A DNA stretch of 45,146 bases from an uncultured Alphaproteobacteria bacterium (lineage in GTDB: Bacteria; Pseudomonadota; Alphaproteobacteria; Thalassobaculales; Thalassobaculaceae). Every line of letters begins with the position of its first letter. Within the stretch, counting starts at the first letter, position 1. The notes under the pieces were generated by a model. That model saw only the letters and a list, made by a program, of their open reading frames with translations. It was not told where the DNA came from and searched no databases. The position numbers and the translations under genes are program-made. Location of the stretch: positions 1 through 45,146 of the forward strand of contig CACITD010000017.1 in assembly GCA_902589475.1 (NCBI GenBank). Reading direction: 5' to 3'. Positions 33,459 through 41,907 of the stretch are shown piece after piece.

Positions 33459-34937
33459 TTAATTATTTCGTCTAAGAGCAGCATCAGCTCCGGCAAGTCG
33501 CCCTGTTACGGCTCCTCGCATAACGGATGTCGCGCCAGTATACGTTCTATAATAGATTCCAGCAACTTCTCCCGCTGCATATAAACCGGGAATTATATCG
33601 CCTTCGGTATTTAAGACACGGGCATTTTCGTCAATTTTAAGGCCGCCAAAGGTGAAGCAATTTGAACAAATAATGGGCCAAGCACGAAACGGCGGTGTAG
33701 AAATTGGCCGAGACCAGTGTGATTTGTTGATTGATAATCCCTCCGTCCGTAAGCCATCTGGGTTTAGTGGATCAAAATCAGTGTTTACTTCGGGGCAGGC
33801 GTTATTGAACTCGGTAACCGTATTCAAAAATTCGGCAGGATCTATCTTCATCTGTTCTGCGAGTCCCTCAAGTGTATTCGATTCTAGAGGTGGGACGCGC
33901 GTTCTAACAGTTGCATTCCAATTATGAATGTCATCTAATTTCTTATCGAAAACGGCATACGCTAATCCATTGCGTTGCTGCATAATTATGCGAGTCACAG
34001 CTTCATAGGTGGAGTCTACAAGAGCTGGCGCTTCATCCGTAAATCTTAATCCGCTGTCATTAATGAGAAGGCCGTAGGAATAGTTTAGAACAACCGGCTC
34101 CCAATCTTTAGATCGTGGGTCGACCGGCTGTGCGTGAAAACTACCATAATCTCCACATGGGGCAGCGCCTATGTCCAACGCCATTTTTATTCCTTCTCCA
34201 CGGTTGTAGTGACCGCCCCTTGAGACAGGCCTAATAAACTGTGCTTGGGCTCCCACATAGTGACTTAACATCTCCGGATTACCTTCAAACCCTCCACATG
34301 CAAGGATAATATTATTTGCTTTGAGCTCTAGAGGTGAGTTATTTTTTGATATTGCTTTTATTCCGGTTACAGAGCCAAAGTTATCTTGTACGAGAGTTCT
34401 TGCGGCTGTCTCGTAAAACCAAGTTATCTTCTCTTCTTCGTCTGCATATTTCCCTAGCGCGTCAACCAGTGCTAGGCCGCCGCCAATAGGTCCCATTCTT
34501 GTGGTAGATTGGCTTAGAAAATAAAGTGGTAAAAAATCAAACTTAATCCCAAATGTTTTAAGCCATTTTAAAGCTTTTGGAGCTTCTTCCGCTATAGTTG
34601 CTATTAAATTTGGATCAACCACTCCTAACGATCTAAGGACAGCGGGTTGATTCTCTTTGTCTCTAACCAGATCTTCTAAAATCGAAAGGTCTGGCCATCC
34701 ACCTGAGTTTTCCGCAAAACGATCTTCAAAATCCTCCGATACTTCATTTTCATTTTTCATGCGCCAAAAGCTCTCAGTATAACGAGTATTTCCTCCTCTT
34801 TCATCAGGTGGAGCTCTTTCAACAATTGCTACATTGTCGCCGTTTTGTTGAGCTGTAATGGCGGCAGATAAACCTGCGATACCTGATCCAACTACAATTG
34901 TATCAAAGTTGTGTTGTGTGCTGATATTATTAGACAT
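33459..34937 (-). CDS. FAD-dependent tricarballylate dehydrogenase-like flavoprotein (TcuA/CobZ family)
   Basis: This 492-residue flavoprotein of the fumarate reductase/succinate dehydrogenase superfamily follows the TcuA pattern. It has the FAD motif TIVVGSGIAGLSAAITAQQNGD, GGNTRYTESFWRMK, IILACGGFEGNPEML and RPVSRGGHYNRGEGIKMALDIGA. It ends with GLYAAGEVAGIYYRTYTGATS and GAVTGRLAGADAA. TcuA oxidises tricarballylate to cis-aconitate. The partner TcuB is not in view, so the exact substrate is uncertain; related enzymes handle other unsaturated or polycarboxylic acids. There is no signal peptide. It is divergent from the CitE-like lyase, with which it may share a regulatory region (34938-35142). 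Confidence 0.88.
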   Translation of the reverse strand: MSNNISTQHNFDTIVVGSGIAGLSAAITAQQNGDNVAIVERAPPDERGGNTRYTESFWRMKNENEVSEDFEDRFAENSGGWPDLSILEDLVRDKENQPAVLRSLGVVDPNLIATIAEEAPKALKWLKTFGIKFDFLPLYFLSQSTTRMGPIGGGLALVDALGKYADEEEKITWFYETAARTLVQDNFGSVTGIKAISKNNSPLELKANNIILACGGFEGNPEMLSHYVGAQAQFIRPVSRGGHYNRGEGIKMALDIGAAPCGDYGSFHAQPVDPRSKDWEPVVLNYSYGLLINDSGLRFTDEAPALVDSTYEAVTRIIMQQRNGLAYAVFDKKLDDIHNWNATVRTRVPPLESNTLEGLAEQMKIDPAEFLNTVTEFNNACPEVNTDFDPLNPDGLRTEGLSINKSHWSRPISTPPFRAWPIICSNCFTFGGLKIDENARVLNTEGDIIPGLYAAGEVAGIYYRTYTGATSVMRGAVTGRLAGADAALRRNN

Positions 34938-35142
34938 TTAATACTTTCTGGATTTCCATTGAGTTCGATTATCTTATAGAGTTCTAGCAGTTGTGCCTAG
35001 GATATATACTCAGAACGAGTGTTTGGTAATAACTATTTTTGAAATAATTAGCCACTTGTTTACACTAAGAATCGTTATGAATTTTACCCTAAGGTGTTTT
35101 AGAAGAATTGATTTTGGTGTGCTAATTTTTGGATGACTTAAC

Positions 35143-36006
35143 GTGAATATAAAAAATATTGTTTCGAGACGTAGTTTTATTTTTTGTCCTGGACTCCGTC
35201 CAGATATGTTCCCTAAGGCAGTTAATTCGGGCACAGATATTGTTTGTATAGAATTAGAAGACGGAATTGCGCCGAAAGATAAAGATCAAGCCCGTAAACT
35301 AACGCTCGATCTTTTTACCTCTCCTCTTGATGGAAAGGGCGCGGAATTGATTGTGCGAATAAATTCGGTTCGAGATGAATTCGGTTTAGCCGATATTGAA
35401 GCCATCCTCAAAACGTCGTCTCCTCCGCCAGCTATAATGCTGCCAAAGGTTAAAACACCTGATGAGGTTAAGTGGGTAGACGAGCTTTTTTCGGAAAGAG
35501 GACATGATACTAGGCTTCATGTGATTATAGAGACAAATGCTGGTTTAGAGGCTGTCTACGACATTGCAAAATCGAGTAATCGAATAGATGCTCTATTTTT
35601 TGGGGGTGTGGATATGGCTGCGGAGTTGCGGTGCAAAAATGCATGGGAACCTTTGCTTTATGCCCGAAGTCGCGTGGCTCATGCGGCAGCCGATGCTGAT
35701 CTAGATGTTATCGACGTACCTTACTTGGATTTAGAAGATCTGTCAGGAATGGTAACAGAAGCCGAATTAGTTCGAGATTTGGGATTTTCTGGAAAAGGCT
35801 GCATCCATCCAAAACAAATTAGTAGTATTAACGAAGTGTTTACTCCAAACGATGAAGCGGTAGCCAATGCAAAAAAAATCATAACAGCCTTTAAAAAAGC
35901 TGAAACAGGATTGGTTGTTATCGATGGGAAGTTAATCGAAAAGCCCGTATTACGGCACATGGAGAGAATCGTTGCTATAGCTAGCCGCGTCTCAGAAAAA
36001 AGATGA
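35143..36006 (+). CDS. HpcH/HpaI aldolase / CitE-like CoA-ester lyase
   Basis: The 287-residue TIM-barrel protein matches the CitE-like group (citrate lyase beta subunit-like, malyl-/citramalyl-CoA lyases). Signs are RRSFIFCPGLRPDMFPKA with its substrate arginine, VCIELEDGIAPKDKD with the metal-binding acidic residues, LIVRINSVRDEFGLADIEA, HVIIETNAGLEAV and FFGGVDMAAEL. The final GCIHPKQISSINEVFTP block is a family hallmark. These enzymes reversibly cleave beta-hydroxyacyl-CoA esters to acetyl- or propionyl-CoA plus a 2-oxo acid, with Mg2+. No citrate lyase alpha or gamma subunit is present, so it is a stand-alone CoA-ester lyase. It starts at GTG 35143 and overlaps the next ORF by four bases. 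Confidence 0.92.
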   Translation: MNIKNIVSRRSFIFCPGLRPDMFPKAVNSGTDIVCIELEDGIAPKDKDQARKLTLDLFTSPLDGKGAELIVRINSVRDEFGLADIEAILKTSSPPPAIMLPKVKTPDEVKWVDELFSERGHDTRLHVIIETNAGLEAVYDIAKSSNRIDALFFGGVDMAAELRCKNAWEPLLYARSRVAHAAADADLDVIDVPYLDLEDLSGMVTEAELVRDLGFSGKGCIHPKQISSINEVFTPNDEAVANAKKIITAFKKAETGLVVIDGKLIEKPVLRHMERIVAIASRVSEKR

Positions 36007-36368
36007 CCTCGATTGATTACTTAAGGCGAAATGGAGAGCAAAGGCACTCTGCGCTAACTGACAACATAAACATTTATAATTTTGCCAGCACGGTGAACCG
36101 TAAAGGAAATGGAGTAGATAGTTTAGATACACCTAACGCTATTGTTGTTGGCAAACGATTCAAACTGTTAGCGAAAAAAAGTTATGAACCAGCAAAATGG
36201 TATAGCGTGCGTATTCTACCAAATATGAAGAGTGATCTTGAAGCAGGGTTTTTAAATTTAAACGATAACCTAGCTGAACAATTACTTGGCCTGCGTTTGA
36301 ATTGTCTACATTCTTTGAAGAAGAACGAGTTTGGGTTCGATCGTATATTTATTTCTTTGTTGAAATAA
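36003..36368 (+). CDS. Hypothetical protein overlapping the CitE-like gene
   Basis: I do not recognise this 121-residue protein. The start ATG overlaps the CitE-like stop in an ATGA, a typical coupled arrangement. The sequence is mixed-charge and soluble, with a run of asparagines near residue 22-26 (NINIYNF), a basic middle (VGKRFKLLAKKSYEPAKWYS) and a leucine-rich C-terminal helix (LNLNDNLAEQLLGLRLN). No signal peptide, membrane helix or cysteine cluster is evident. It could be a dedicated partner of the lyase, but it might also be a decayed remnant. It converges on another small ORF 15 bases away. Confidence 0.45.
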   Translation: MTSIDYLRRNGEQRHSALTDNINIYNFASTVNRKGNGVDSLDTPNAIVVGKRFKLLAKKSYEPAKWYSVRILPNMKSDLEAGFLNLNDNLAEQLLGLRLNCLHSLKKNEFGFDRIFISLLK

Positions 36369-36383
36369 TACTGATCAGACTAA

Positions 36384-36611
36384 TCATCGTAAAACTGACG
36401 CGATTAAATGTGTGTTAAAGGGCATTTTGGAAAACTGTTGAGCTTCAGTTTTCTTTAATTTAACGACGACCCCATTCGCAGATTTAATTGTTGTTTTAGC
36501 CTTATTAAAGAGCGTTGTGGATCGCAATCTCTCTCCGCTTAAAATATCCTCGCGCAACGCGCGCGAATCCGCAACTTCAAATTTTTCAACTGGTCTTGTA
36601 AGACTAGGCAT
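36384..36611 (-). CDS. Hypothetical small protein
   Basis: This unrecognised 75-residue basic protein begins PSLTRPVEKFEVADSRALRE. GGAG lies six bases before ATG 36611, which is why the longer frame to 36704 is not used. The centre reads DILSGERLRSTTLFNKAKTT, then ANGVVVKLKKTEAQQF. There is no hydrophobic segment. The good ribosome binding site supports expression. A role cannot be assigned. Confidence 0.5.
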   Translation of the reverse strand: MPSLTRPVEKFEVADSRALREDILSGERLRSTTLFNKAKTTIKSANGVVVKLKKTEAQQFSKMPFNTHLIASVLR

Positions 36612-36836
36612 ATTTATCTCCATTAAAATAAGAATGGCTATATGACACATCCTCGCGCCCTGTATCAGCGCAATTTTTCTTGAGCTGGTATGCGTTTTTT
36701 GCATAGTTGGAAAATAATTTTTTAAAGAAAATTGAAGTTGTTATCGCTTTAACTGGACAAACACAACGGGCTGTTTATCTTTAGTTAAATCGGAAGCAGT
36801 TTTTTATTGCTGTTCGAGTAGCACTGGGTGTGTATC

Positions 36837-37085
36837 ATGAAAATGCTAGTTTTTATTTTTGGAGTTCTGATAGCGATTTTAGGGGCTGCAATTTGGGGCG
36901 CTAGCCAGGTCTGGCTTAGTGGAGAGGATGTTGAAATAGGCTTTCATGGCGGCTTCGCTCTTGTTCTTGGCGCGTTAGGAAGTTTATTGGTCGGCGGGTT
37001 TTTAATGGCTCTTCTCTTCTTTAGCTCTAAATATGGCTATGATGAACAAGTTTTCTCTGCTGATGATGAAAAGCATTGGGATTGA
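36837..37085 (+). CDS. Small two-helix membrane protein, unknown
   Basis: The 82-residue product has two clear membrane helices: about residues 3-26 (LVFIFGVLIAILGAAIWGAS) and 38-62 (GFALVLGALGSLLVGGFLMA). They are separated by an acidic loop, SGEDVEIGFHGG, and followed by a short charged tail ending SADDEKHWD. The start could be ATG 36837 or ATG 36843, with a GTG further upstream at 36828; no strong ribosome binding site is seen. It is a plausible inner-membrane protein of unknown role, alone between two intergenic regions. Confidence 0.65.
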   Translation: MKMLVFIFGVLIAILGAAIWGASQVWLSGEDVEIGFHGGFALVLGALGSLLVGGFLMALLFFSSKYGYDEQVFSADDEKHWD

Positions 37086-37188
37086 GCGTGCACTAGCGCC
37101 ATAGCTAATTAAAAATTGAAAAATTGATCGTATTGCTTCACAGTCAATTTCTATTCTCTTGACGCTACAGAAATTTGGGAAAAGTCAA

Positions 37189-37623
37189 ATGACCGAGTAT
37201 TTACCGCCAACGCTTGATTGGGTAAGGGAACAGGTGGAGCTTTATGAAGGGAGTGGGGGCAAAGAAGGAACGACGCTCAGAGACACTGGCCTTCCATGCA
37301 TTATTATTACGCATAAAGGCGGAAAAACCGGCGCCATAAGGAAAATACCGGTAATGAAGGTGAAGGTAGGAGAGGGGTATGTTTTGATCGGCTCATATGG
37401 TGGCCGGCCTAAAAATCCCGTCTGGGTTTATAACTTGCGCTCACACCCTGACGTAGAAATTCGTGATCATGAAGAAGTCATGAAAATGCGCGTTAGAGAA
37501 GTTGAAAACGACTCTGAGCGTGAATATCTCTGGAAGGCAAGTGTAGATGCGTACCCACCGTATGAGGAATATCAGAGTAAAACCTCAAGAATGATACCAG
37601 TTTTTATCGCAGAGCCTTATTGA
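37189..37623 (+). CDS. DDN/DUF385 family (deazaflavin-dependent) nitroreductase-like protein
   Basis: The 144-residue protein fits the split-barrel family of deazaflavin (F420)-dependent nitroreductases/quinone reductases. It has HKGGKTGAIRKIPVMKVKVG, then YVLIGSYGGRPKNPVWVYNL and RSHPDVEIRD, the standard order in Mycobacterium Ddn relatives. Those proteins bind F420H2; some relatives use other flavins or heme, so the cofactor is an inference. ATG 37189 is chosen over TTG 37159 because GGGAAAAG lies just upstream and family members begin near this point. It converges on the CaiB/BaiF gene 61 bases away. Confidence 0.87.
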   Translation: MTEYLPPTLDWVREQVELYEGSGGKEGTTLRDTGLPCIIITHKGGKTGAIRKIPVMKVKVGEGYVLIGSYGGRPKNPVWVYNLRSHPDVEIRDHEEVMKMRVREVENDSEREYLWKASVDAYPPYEEYQSKTSRMIPVFIAEPY

Positions 37624-37684
37624 TACTTATCCGGCATACATGCATACCTGCGTTAATGTTTTGCAACTCTAATAAACTCGCCGC

Positions 37685-38905
37685 TTATTTTTTGATAGTT
37701 GTGTTGTTTGCAAGAACGTTTTTGGAGTATAGCTCTTCAATATCGTCTTGGTTATAGCCAACTGCTAAAAGAATTTCCTCATTGTGTTCACCGACTGTTG
37801 GAGGTTGTCTTTTAAGTGACGGCCTATTACGAGCTTTCCCAAACTCCAGTGGTAAATTTGGTAAGCCAACAGTTTGTCCTGCTTCTTCACCAAAACGAGA
37901 TACAAAAACATCAAGAAGCCCATCTGTTGCTAGTAGATGTGGATCATCAAATAAGTCTCCTGGCTGTCCCACTCGAGCCCACGATATTTTGCAAGTTTCG
38001 GCTTTAAATTCTATTTCTTTGCGATTGTGTCTTTGTAAACTTTTGCGCACGGCGGGAAGTAGCCATTCTCTCTCTTCCACTCTTTTTGGGTTTGTTGATA
38101 AACGAGGATCATTAAGTAGGTCTGTTAGATCAAACTCTTCTACAAATCGCTCCCATTGTTGATCGGAGGTGACGCCAATAAATAGTTCTTCATCGTCTTT
38201 TGTTTGAAAAACATCATAAATTGCCCAAGCTCGTCCGCGTGCTGGCATTGGACGAGCCTCAGAACCAGTCGCCGCCATGCCGGCCATGTGAGTACCCATT
38301 AGGAAAACAGCGCTCTCAAAGAGCGAGCTTGACACTCTTTGACCCTTGCCAGTTTTTTCTCTTTCTTGAATGGCGGCCTGTATGCCGATCACCCCAAACA
38401 TCGCACCCATAATATCGATCACTGAAGCACCAGCTCTCAATGGTTGACCTGGTGGTCCTGTCATCCAAGCCAACCCGGATTGGAATTGCACCACTTCGTC
38501 TAAGGCGGGTCTATTTTCATATGGGCCAGCTAAATAGCCTTTTAACGCAAGATAGATTAACCTCGGATTAATATGCGATAAATCCTTAAATCCACAGCCA
38601 AGTCTTTCCATTGTTCCGGGCGCAAAGTTCTCAAGAATAACGTCTGTATTTGCAACCAATTTGTGTACGACTTCGCGTCCCTCTGGGGATTTCAAGTCAA
38701 CCGCTAATCCGCGCTTATTTCTATTTAATCCAGAAAAAAAACCAGCGCCAAAGCCTCCTAATCGGCGAGTTTTGTCGCCATTGGGGGCTGGTTCAACCTT
38801 GATAACATCTGCTCCTAATTCTGCTAAGATTAAGCCTGCAGTTGGACCCATAACGGTTTGAGTGAACTCCAGAACCTTTATGCCATTTAAATGCTTAAGC
38901 GTCAT
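37685..38905 (-). CDS. CaiB/BaiF family CoA-transferase (type III)
   Basis: The 406-residue class III CoA-transferase opens with LNGIKVLEFTQTVMGPTAGLILAELGADVIKVE, the family signature. It continues with GDKTRRLGGFGAGFFSGLNRNKRGLAVDLKSPEG and ENFAPGTMERLG. The ASVIDIMGAMFGVIGIQAA block carries the catalytic aspartate that forms the acyl-CoA anhydride. These enzymes move CoA between organic acids without free intermediates. Its start overlaps the stop of the HMG-CoA-lyase-like gene by one base, so acyl-CoA made by this enzyme is very likely cleaved by that lyase. The acid is unknown. Confidence 0.93.
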   Translation of the reverse strand: MTLKHLNGIKVLEFTQTVMGPTAGLILAELGADVIKVEPAPNGDKTRRLGGFGAGFFSGLNRNKRGLAVDLKSPEGREVVHKLVANTDVILENFAPGTMERLGCGFKDLSHINPRLIYLALKGYLAGPYENRPALDEVVQFQSGLAWMTGPPGQPLRAGASVIDIMGAMFGVIGIQAAIQEREKTGKGQRVSSSLFESAVFLMGTHMAGMAATGSEARPMPARGRAWAIYDVFQTKDDEELFIGVTSDQQWERFVEEFDLTDLLNDPRLSTNPKRVEEREWLLPAVRKSLQRHNRKEIEFKAETCKISWARVGQPGDLFDDPHLLATDGLLDVFVSRFGEEAGQTVGLPNLPLEFGKARNRPSLKRQPPTVGEHNEEILLAVGYNQDDIEELYSKNVLANNTTIKK

Positions 38906-39867
38906 TATTGCAGGCGTTCACGCCGAAAGGCATCGAGGCTTCCTGCATGGATAAGTTCTCCAGGTAATTGATGACCAACAATATCCTCGGCCAATCTACC
39001 AACTTCGATTAATTGGTCTAAATCAACGCCAGTCGCAATTCCTAATTCTTCGCACAGTAATACAAGCTCTTCTGTACAAATGTTTCCAGCAGCTTTTGGC
39101 TGGCCGGCAAATGGACAGCCGCCAAGACCGCCAACGGTGGAGTCAAACTGTCTTACGCCCATCTTTAAAGCGGAGTAAGCATTTGCGATGGCAAGCCCTC
39201 TCGTGTCGTGAAGATGAAGGGAAATAGTCATATCGGGCCAAACATTTCTTACTTCACCAACAACTCTTTCTATCCGGTGCGGCGCCGCCCAACCCATGGT
39301 ATCAGCTAGCGAAAAAAGTGTTATTTCAGCACCGGTTTGCGCTGCAATTTGCATGCCGTCTTCGAGTGTTTTAATCACTGTCTCGGGGCTTATGTCACCT
39401 TGGTAGTTACATCCGAACGCGGCCATTACACCAATTCGATTAACAGGAATGCCAAGTTCAAGATGAGACATGACGTGCCTTTCCATTGCGGCCATGTTTT
39501 CGGCGTGAGTTCGGTTCAGGTTCTTTTTTGTAAAACCTTCAGATGCCGTGAGAGAAATCGAGCCAGAGATCGTAAGTTTGTCCTTGAATGCCAATGCCCG
39601 ATCAAGCCCATTCCCATTAAAATAAAGGCCGGTGTACTCCACATTCTCATGCGCATCGAAACTTTCTACAACTTTTTCAGCATCCGCCCAACCAGGGACC
39701 AACCTAGGGTTTACGAAAGAACATGCCTGAATATGTTTGAGACCTGTTTTGGAAAGTGCATCTATTAATTTGACCTTGTCCACTGTTGAAATTGGGCCGG
39801 GTTCTATTTGAAACCCCTCTCGTGGGCCTTCTTCGTGGATTTCTACTGTGCTGGGCAAATCAGACAT
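38905..39867 (-). CDS. Hydroxymethylglutaryl-CoA lyase-like protein
   Basis: The 320-residue TIM-barrel lyase of the HMG-CoA lyase / DRE-TIM family starts VEIHEEGPREGFQIEPGPIS, with the family DxxREG-type segment carrying glutamate at the aspartate position. Further marks are SLADTMGWAAPHRIE, ISLHLHDTRGLAIANAY (metal-binding HxH) and DSTVGGLGGCPFAGQPKAAGN, which holds the catalytic cysteine. HMG-CoA lyase gives acetyl-CoA and acetoacetate; relatives cleave other 3-hydroxy-3-methyl-acyl-CoAs. ATG 39867 is preferred over the frame's first ATG at 39897. It is coupled to the CoA-transferase, suggesting a two-step acid activation and cleavage module. Confidence 0.92.
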   Translation of the reverse strand: MSDLPSTVEIHEEGPREGFQIEPGPISTVDKVKLIDALSKTGLKHIQACSFVNPRLVPGWADAEKVVESFDAHENVEYTGLYFNGNGLDRALAFKDKLTISGSISLTASEGFTKKNLNRTHAENMAAMERHVMSHLELGIPVNRIGVMAAFGCNYQGDISPETVIKTLEDGMQIAAQTGAEITLFSLADTMGWAAPHRIERVVGEVRNVWPDMTISLHLHDTRGLAIANAYSALKMGVRQFDSTVGGLGGCPFAGQPKAAGNICTEELVLLCEELGIATGVDLDQLIEVGRLAEDIVGHQLPGELIHAGSLDAFRRERLQ

Positions 39868-39901
39868 CTTTCCGATCCTTTTTTTATTAACAATCAAACG
39901 T

Positions 39902-39925
39902 GTTGGGCGATGTTAGTAGCCCAAC
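39902..39925 (-). terminator. Hairpin between the amidohydrolase and lyase genes
   Basis: GTTGGGC (39902-39908) and GCCCAAC (39919-39925) form a perfect 7-base inverted repeat with a 10-base loop. On the minus strand it follows the amidohydrolase and precedes the lyase, but no good T tract follows, so it may be a weak terminator or an operator. The rest of the 39868-40129 gap shows nothing recognisable. Confidence 0.35.
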
Positions 39926-40129
39926 GATATCATCGAAGATTATGAATTTCTCTCACGAAGATGTCCAGCTTTGACATTAAGATAAAAAGCACTGTTATGA
40001 AGAAATAACGATATTCCATAAGGAGGTCTAAGAACTAACTTTGATAGACTGTTTAATCTATATATTGAGTTTCATCCAATTGACTTGAATAAGTTATCAA
40101 GTTTATAAACATTTAAATATTGCTTCTTG

Positions 40130-41833
40130 TTACGTGCTTCGGACGAGGCGACCAGGTAAATTTAATGTTGATTGCCCCATGTATCTGACAATTTTACCAG
40201 ATAAGATAGTCGCATCGTACCCGTCAATTGTCTGTACCATCCTGCGGCCGCCAGCTGGCAAGTCGTGGCGAACTTCAGGATAGTTGATGCGCAACTCTTC
40301 ATAATTAATAATATTTATATCGGCTTTTTTCCCAACCCTCAGAAGACCTCTATCGTTTAGGCCGAGAACATTGGCATTATCAGAGGTCAACCGTTTAATT
40401 GCCCATGGCAAACTAAATTTTCGACCTCGTGTACGATCTCGCGTCCAATGGGTAAGCATATATGTTATAGCGCTTGCATCACTTAATATCCCAACGTGAG
40501 CTCCTCCGTCTCCTAATCCTATAATTGTGCCTGAATTTTCGAGCATATCGGCGACACTGTCGAGATTACCGTATGAGTAGTTGGATAATGGACGATAGAG
40601 AATGCCTTTACCCTCATCCTTCAAAAGAAAATCATACGCTAGTTCTTCCGGAGAAACACCCTTGGCAGATGCCTGTGATGCGATGGAACATTCAGGTGGC
40701 GGTTCGTAATCAGGTGGGTCGTTTAAGGGAAAAATACTCGCCCAATTTAATATACGCGAACGCATTATATGTTCCCCTTGAGGTTCTGTAAGCATTCGCT
40801 TGCGAAACGACGGACAGTTCAAATGGAGTATTTTTTGGTTATGAGGCAGTGTTTCTATACTTTTCCATGCATCACAGGCCATAAATGGATTAAGGGAAAG
40901 CTCGAAGCTTAGCATAACGCCTGTCGGCCGTGTTAGTACCTGCCCAAAGATATTTTTTCCGTCCTTGTGTGCCCGCGAAATATCTTTCATCGTTTCACGC
41001 CATAATTCCGGTCTATCATTTCGTTGTAAAATTGTTATAGTCATCGGCCGACCCGACGCATCAACCATGTTGCTTAGCAACAACATTTCTTGTTGAGGGT
41101 TGTCAAAATCTGAGATTACCTGCAGCCAACCTTTCCCGGTTTTACCGACGGCGCGACTTATTTCTATTAGCTCTTCTTCCGGCGCCCCTAGTGTTGGCGT
41201 GTACTCACCGGCAACAGTTCTATGGTTAATCGTTCGGCTGGTTGAAAAGCCAAACGCTCCTGAGCCGATTGCATTTGCAGCCAGTTGAGCCATATCCTCT
41301 CGATCTTTTGAAGTTGCCGCATCTCGGTTAACTCCCCGGTCTCCCATGACATAGACACGTAAGGCCGCATGTGGAACCTGTGTTAAAATATCTAAATCAT
41401 AATTTTTTGCATCTATGGTGTCTAAATATTCATCAAAAGTTTCCCACGTCCATGGAAGTCCCTCTGTTAAGACAGGTTCTGGAATGTCTTCAACGCCTTC
41501 CATTAGCTCGACGAGTTGATTTCGTTGATTAGGTTTACATGGTGCAAATCCGACACCGCAATTTCCGATCATAGCAGTCGTCACTCCGTTCCAAGACGAA
41601 GGATCAATTCTATTGGCCCAGGTGACTTGGGCGTCATAATGGGTATGTATATCTATAAAGCCAGGAGTGACAACGCGGTCTAAAGCATCTATTTCTTCTT
41701 TGCCTTGAGGAATGAAACCGCCAATTTGGGTGATTAAACCATCTGTAATAGCCAGGTCTGACACGAAGGTTTTACCGCCAGATCCGTCAACAATCTGTCC
41801 ATTTCTAATAACAATATCAGGCTTTGGATCCAT
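40130..41833 (-). CDS. N-acyl-D-amino-acid deacylase family amidohydrolase
   Basis: The 567-residue metal-dependent amidohydrolase matches the D-aminoacylase group. An N-terminal beta-sandwich (DIVIRNGQIVDGSGG) leads to the HxH metal motif VTPGFIDIHTHYDAQVTW. Then come NGVTTAMIGNCGVGFAPC, whose cysteine-containing segment is typical of D-aminoacylases, and IGLGDGGAHVGILSDAS with the metal/catalytic aspartate. The C-terminal RGLLRVGKKADINIINYE returns to the sandwich. These enzymes remove acyl groups from N-acyl-D-amino acids or hydrolyse related cyclic amides. The usual length is about 480-570. It probably forms a single unit upstream of the lyase/CoA-transferase pair, transcribed in the same direction. 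Confidence 0.92.
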   Translation of the reverse strand: MDPKPDIVIRNGQIVDGSGGKTFVSDLAITDGLITQIGGFIPQGKEEIDALDRVVTPGFIDIHTHYDAQVTWANRIDPSSWNGVTTAMIGNCGVGFAPCKPNQRNQLVELMEGVEDIPEPVLTEGLPWTWETFDEYLDTIDAKNYDLDILTQVPHAALRVYVMGDRGVNRDAATSKDREDMAQLAANAIGSGAFGFSTSRTINHRTVAGEYTPTLGAPEEELIEISRAVGKTGKGWLQVISDFDNPQQEMLLLSNMVDASGRPMTITILQRNDRPELWRETMKDISRAHKDGKNIFGQVLTRPTGVMLSFELSLNPFMACDAWKSIETLPHNQKILHLNCPSFRKRMLTEPQGEHIMRSRILNWASIFPLNDPPDYEPPPECSIASQASAKGVSPEELAYDFLLKDEGKGILYRPLSNYSYGNLDSVADMLENSGTIIGLGDGGAHVGILSDASAITYMLTHWTRDRTRGRKFSLPWAIKRLTSDNANVLGLNDRGLLRVGKKADINIINYEELRINYPEVRHDLPAGGRRMVQTIDGYDATILSGKIVRYMGQSTLNLPGRLVRST

Positions 41834-41907
41834 AGTTATTCCAATTAAAATTCACAGTCTAACTTGAATTTAGTTTAAAACAGGAACTGAAGCTATAAAA
41901 GCGCCTT

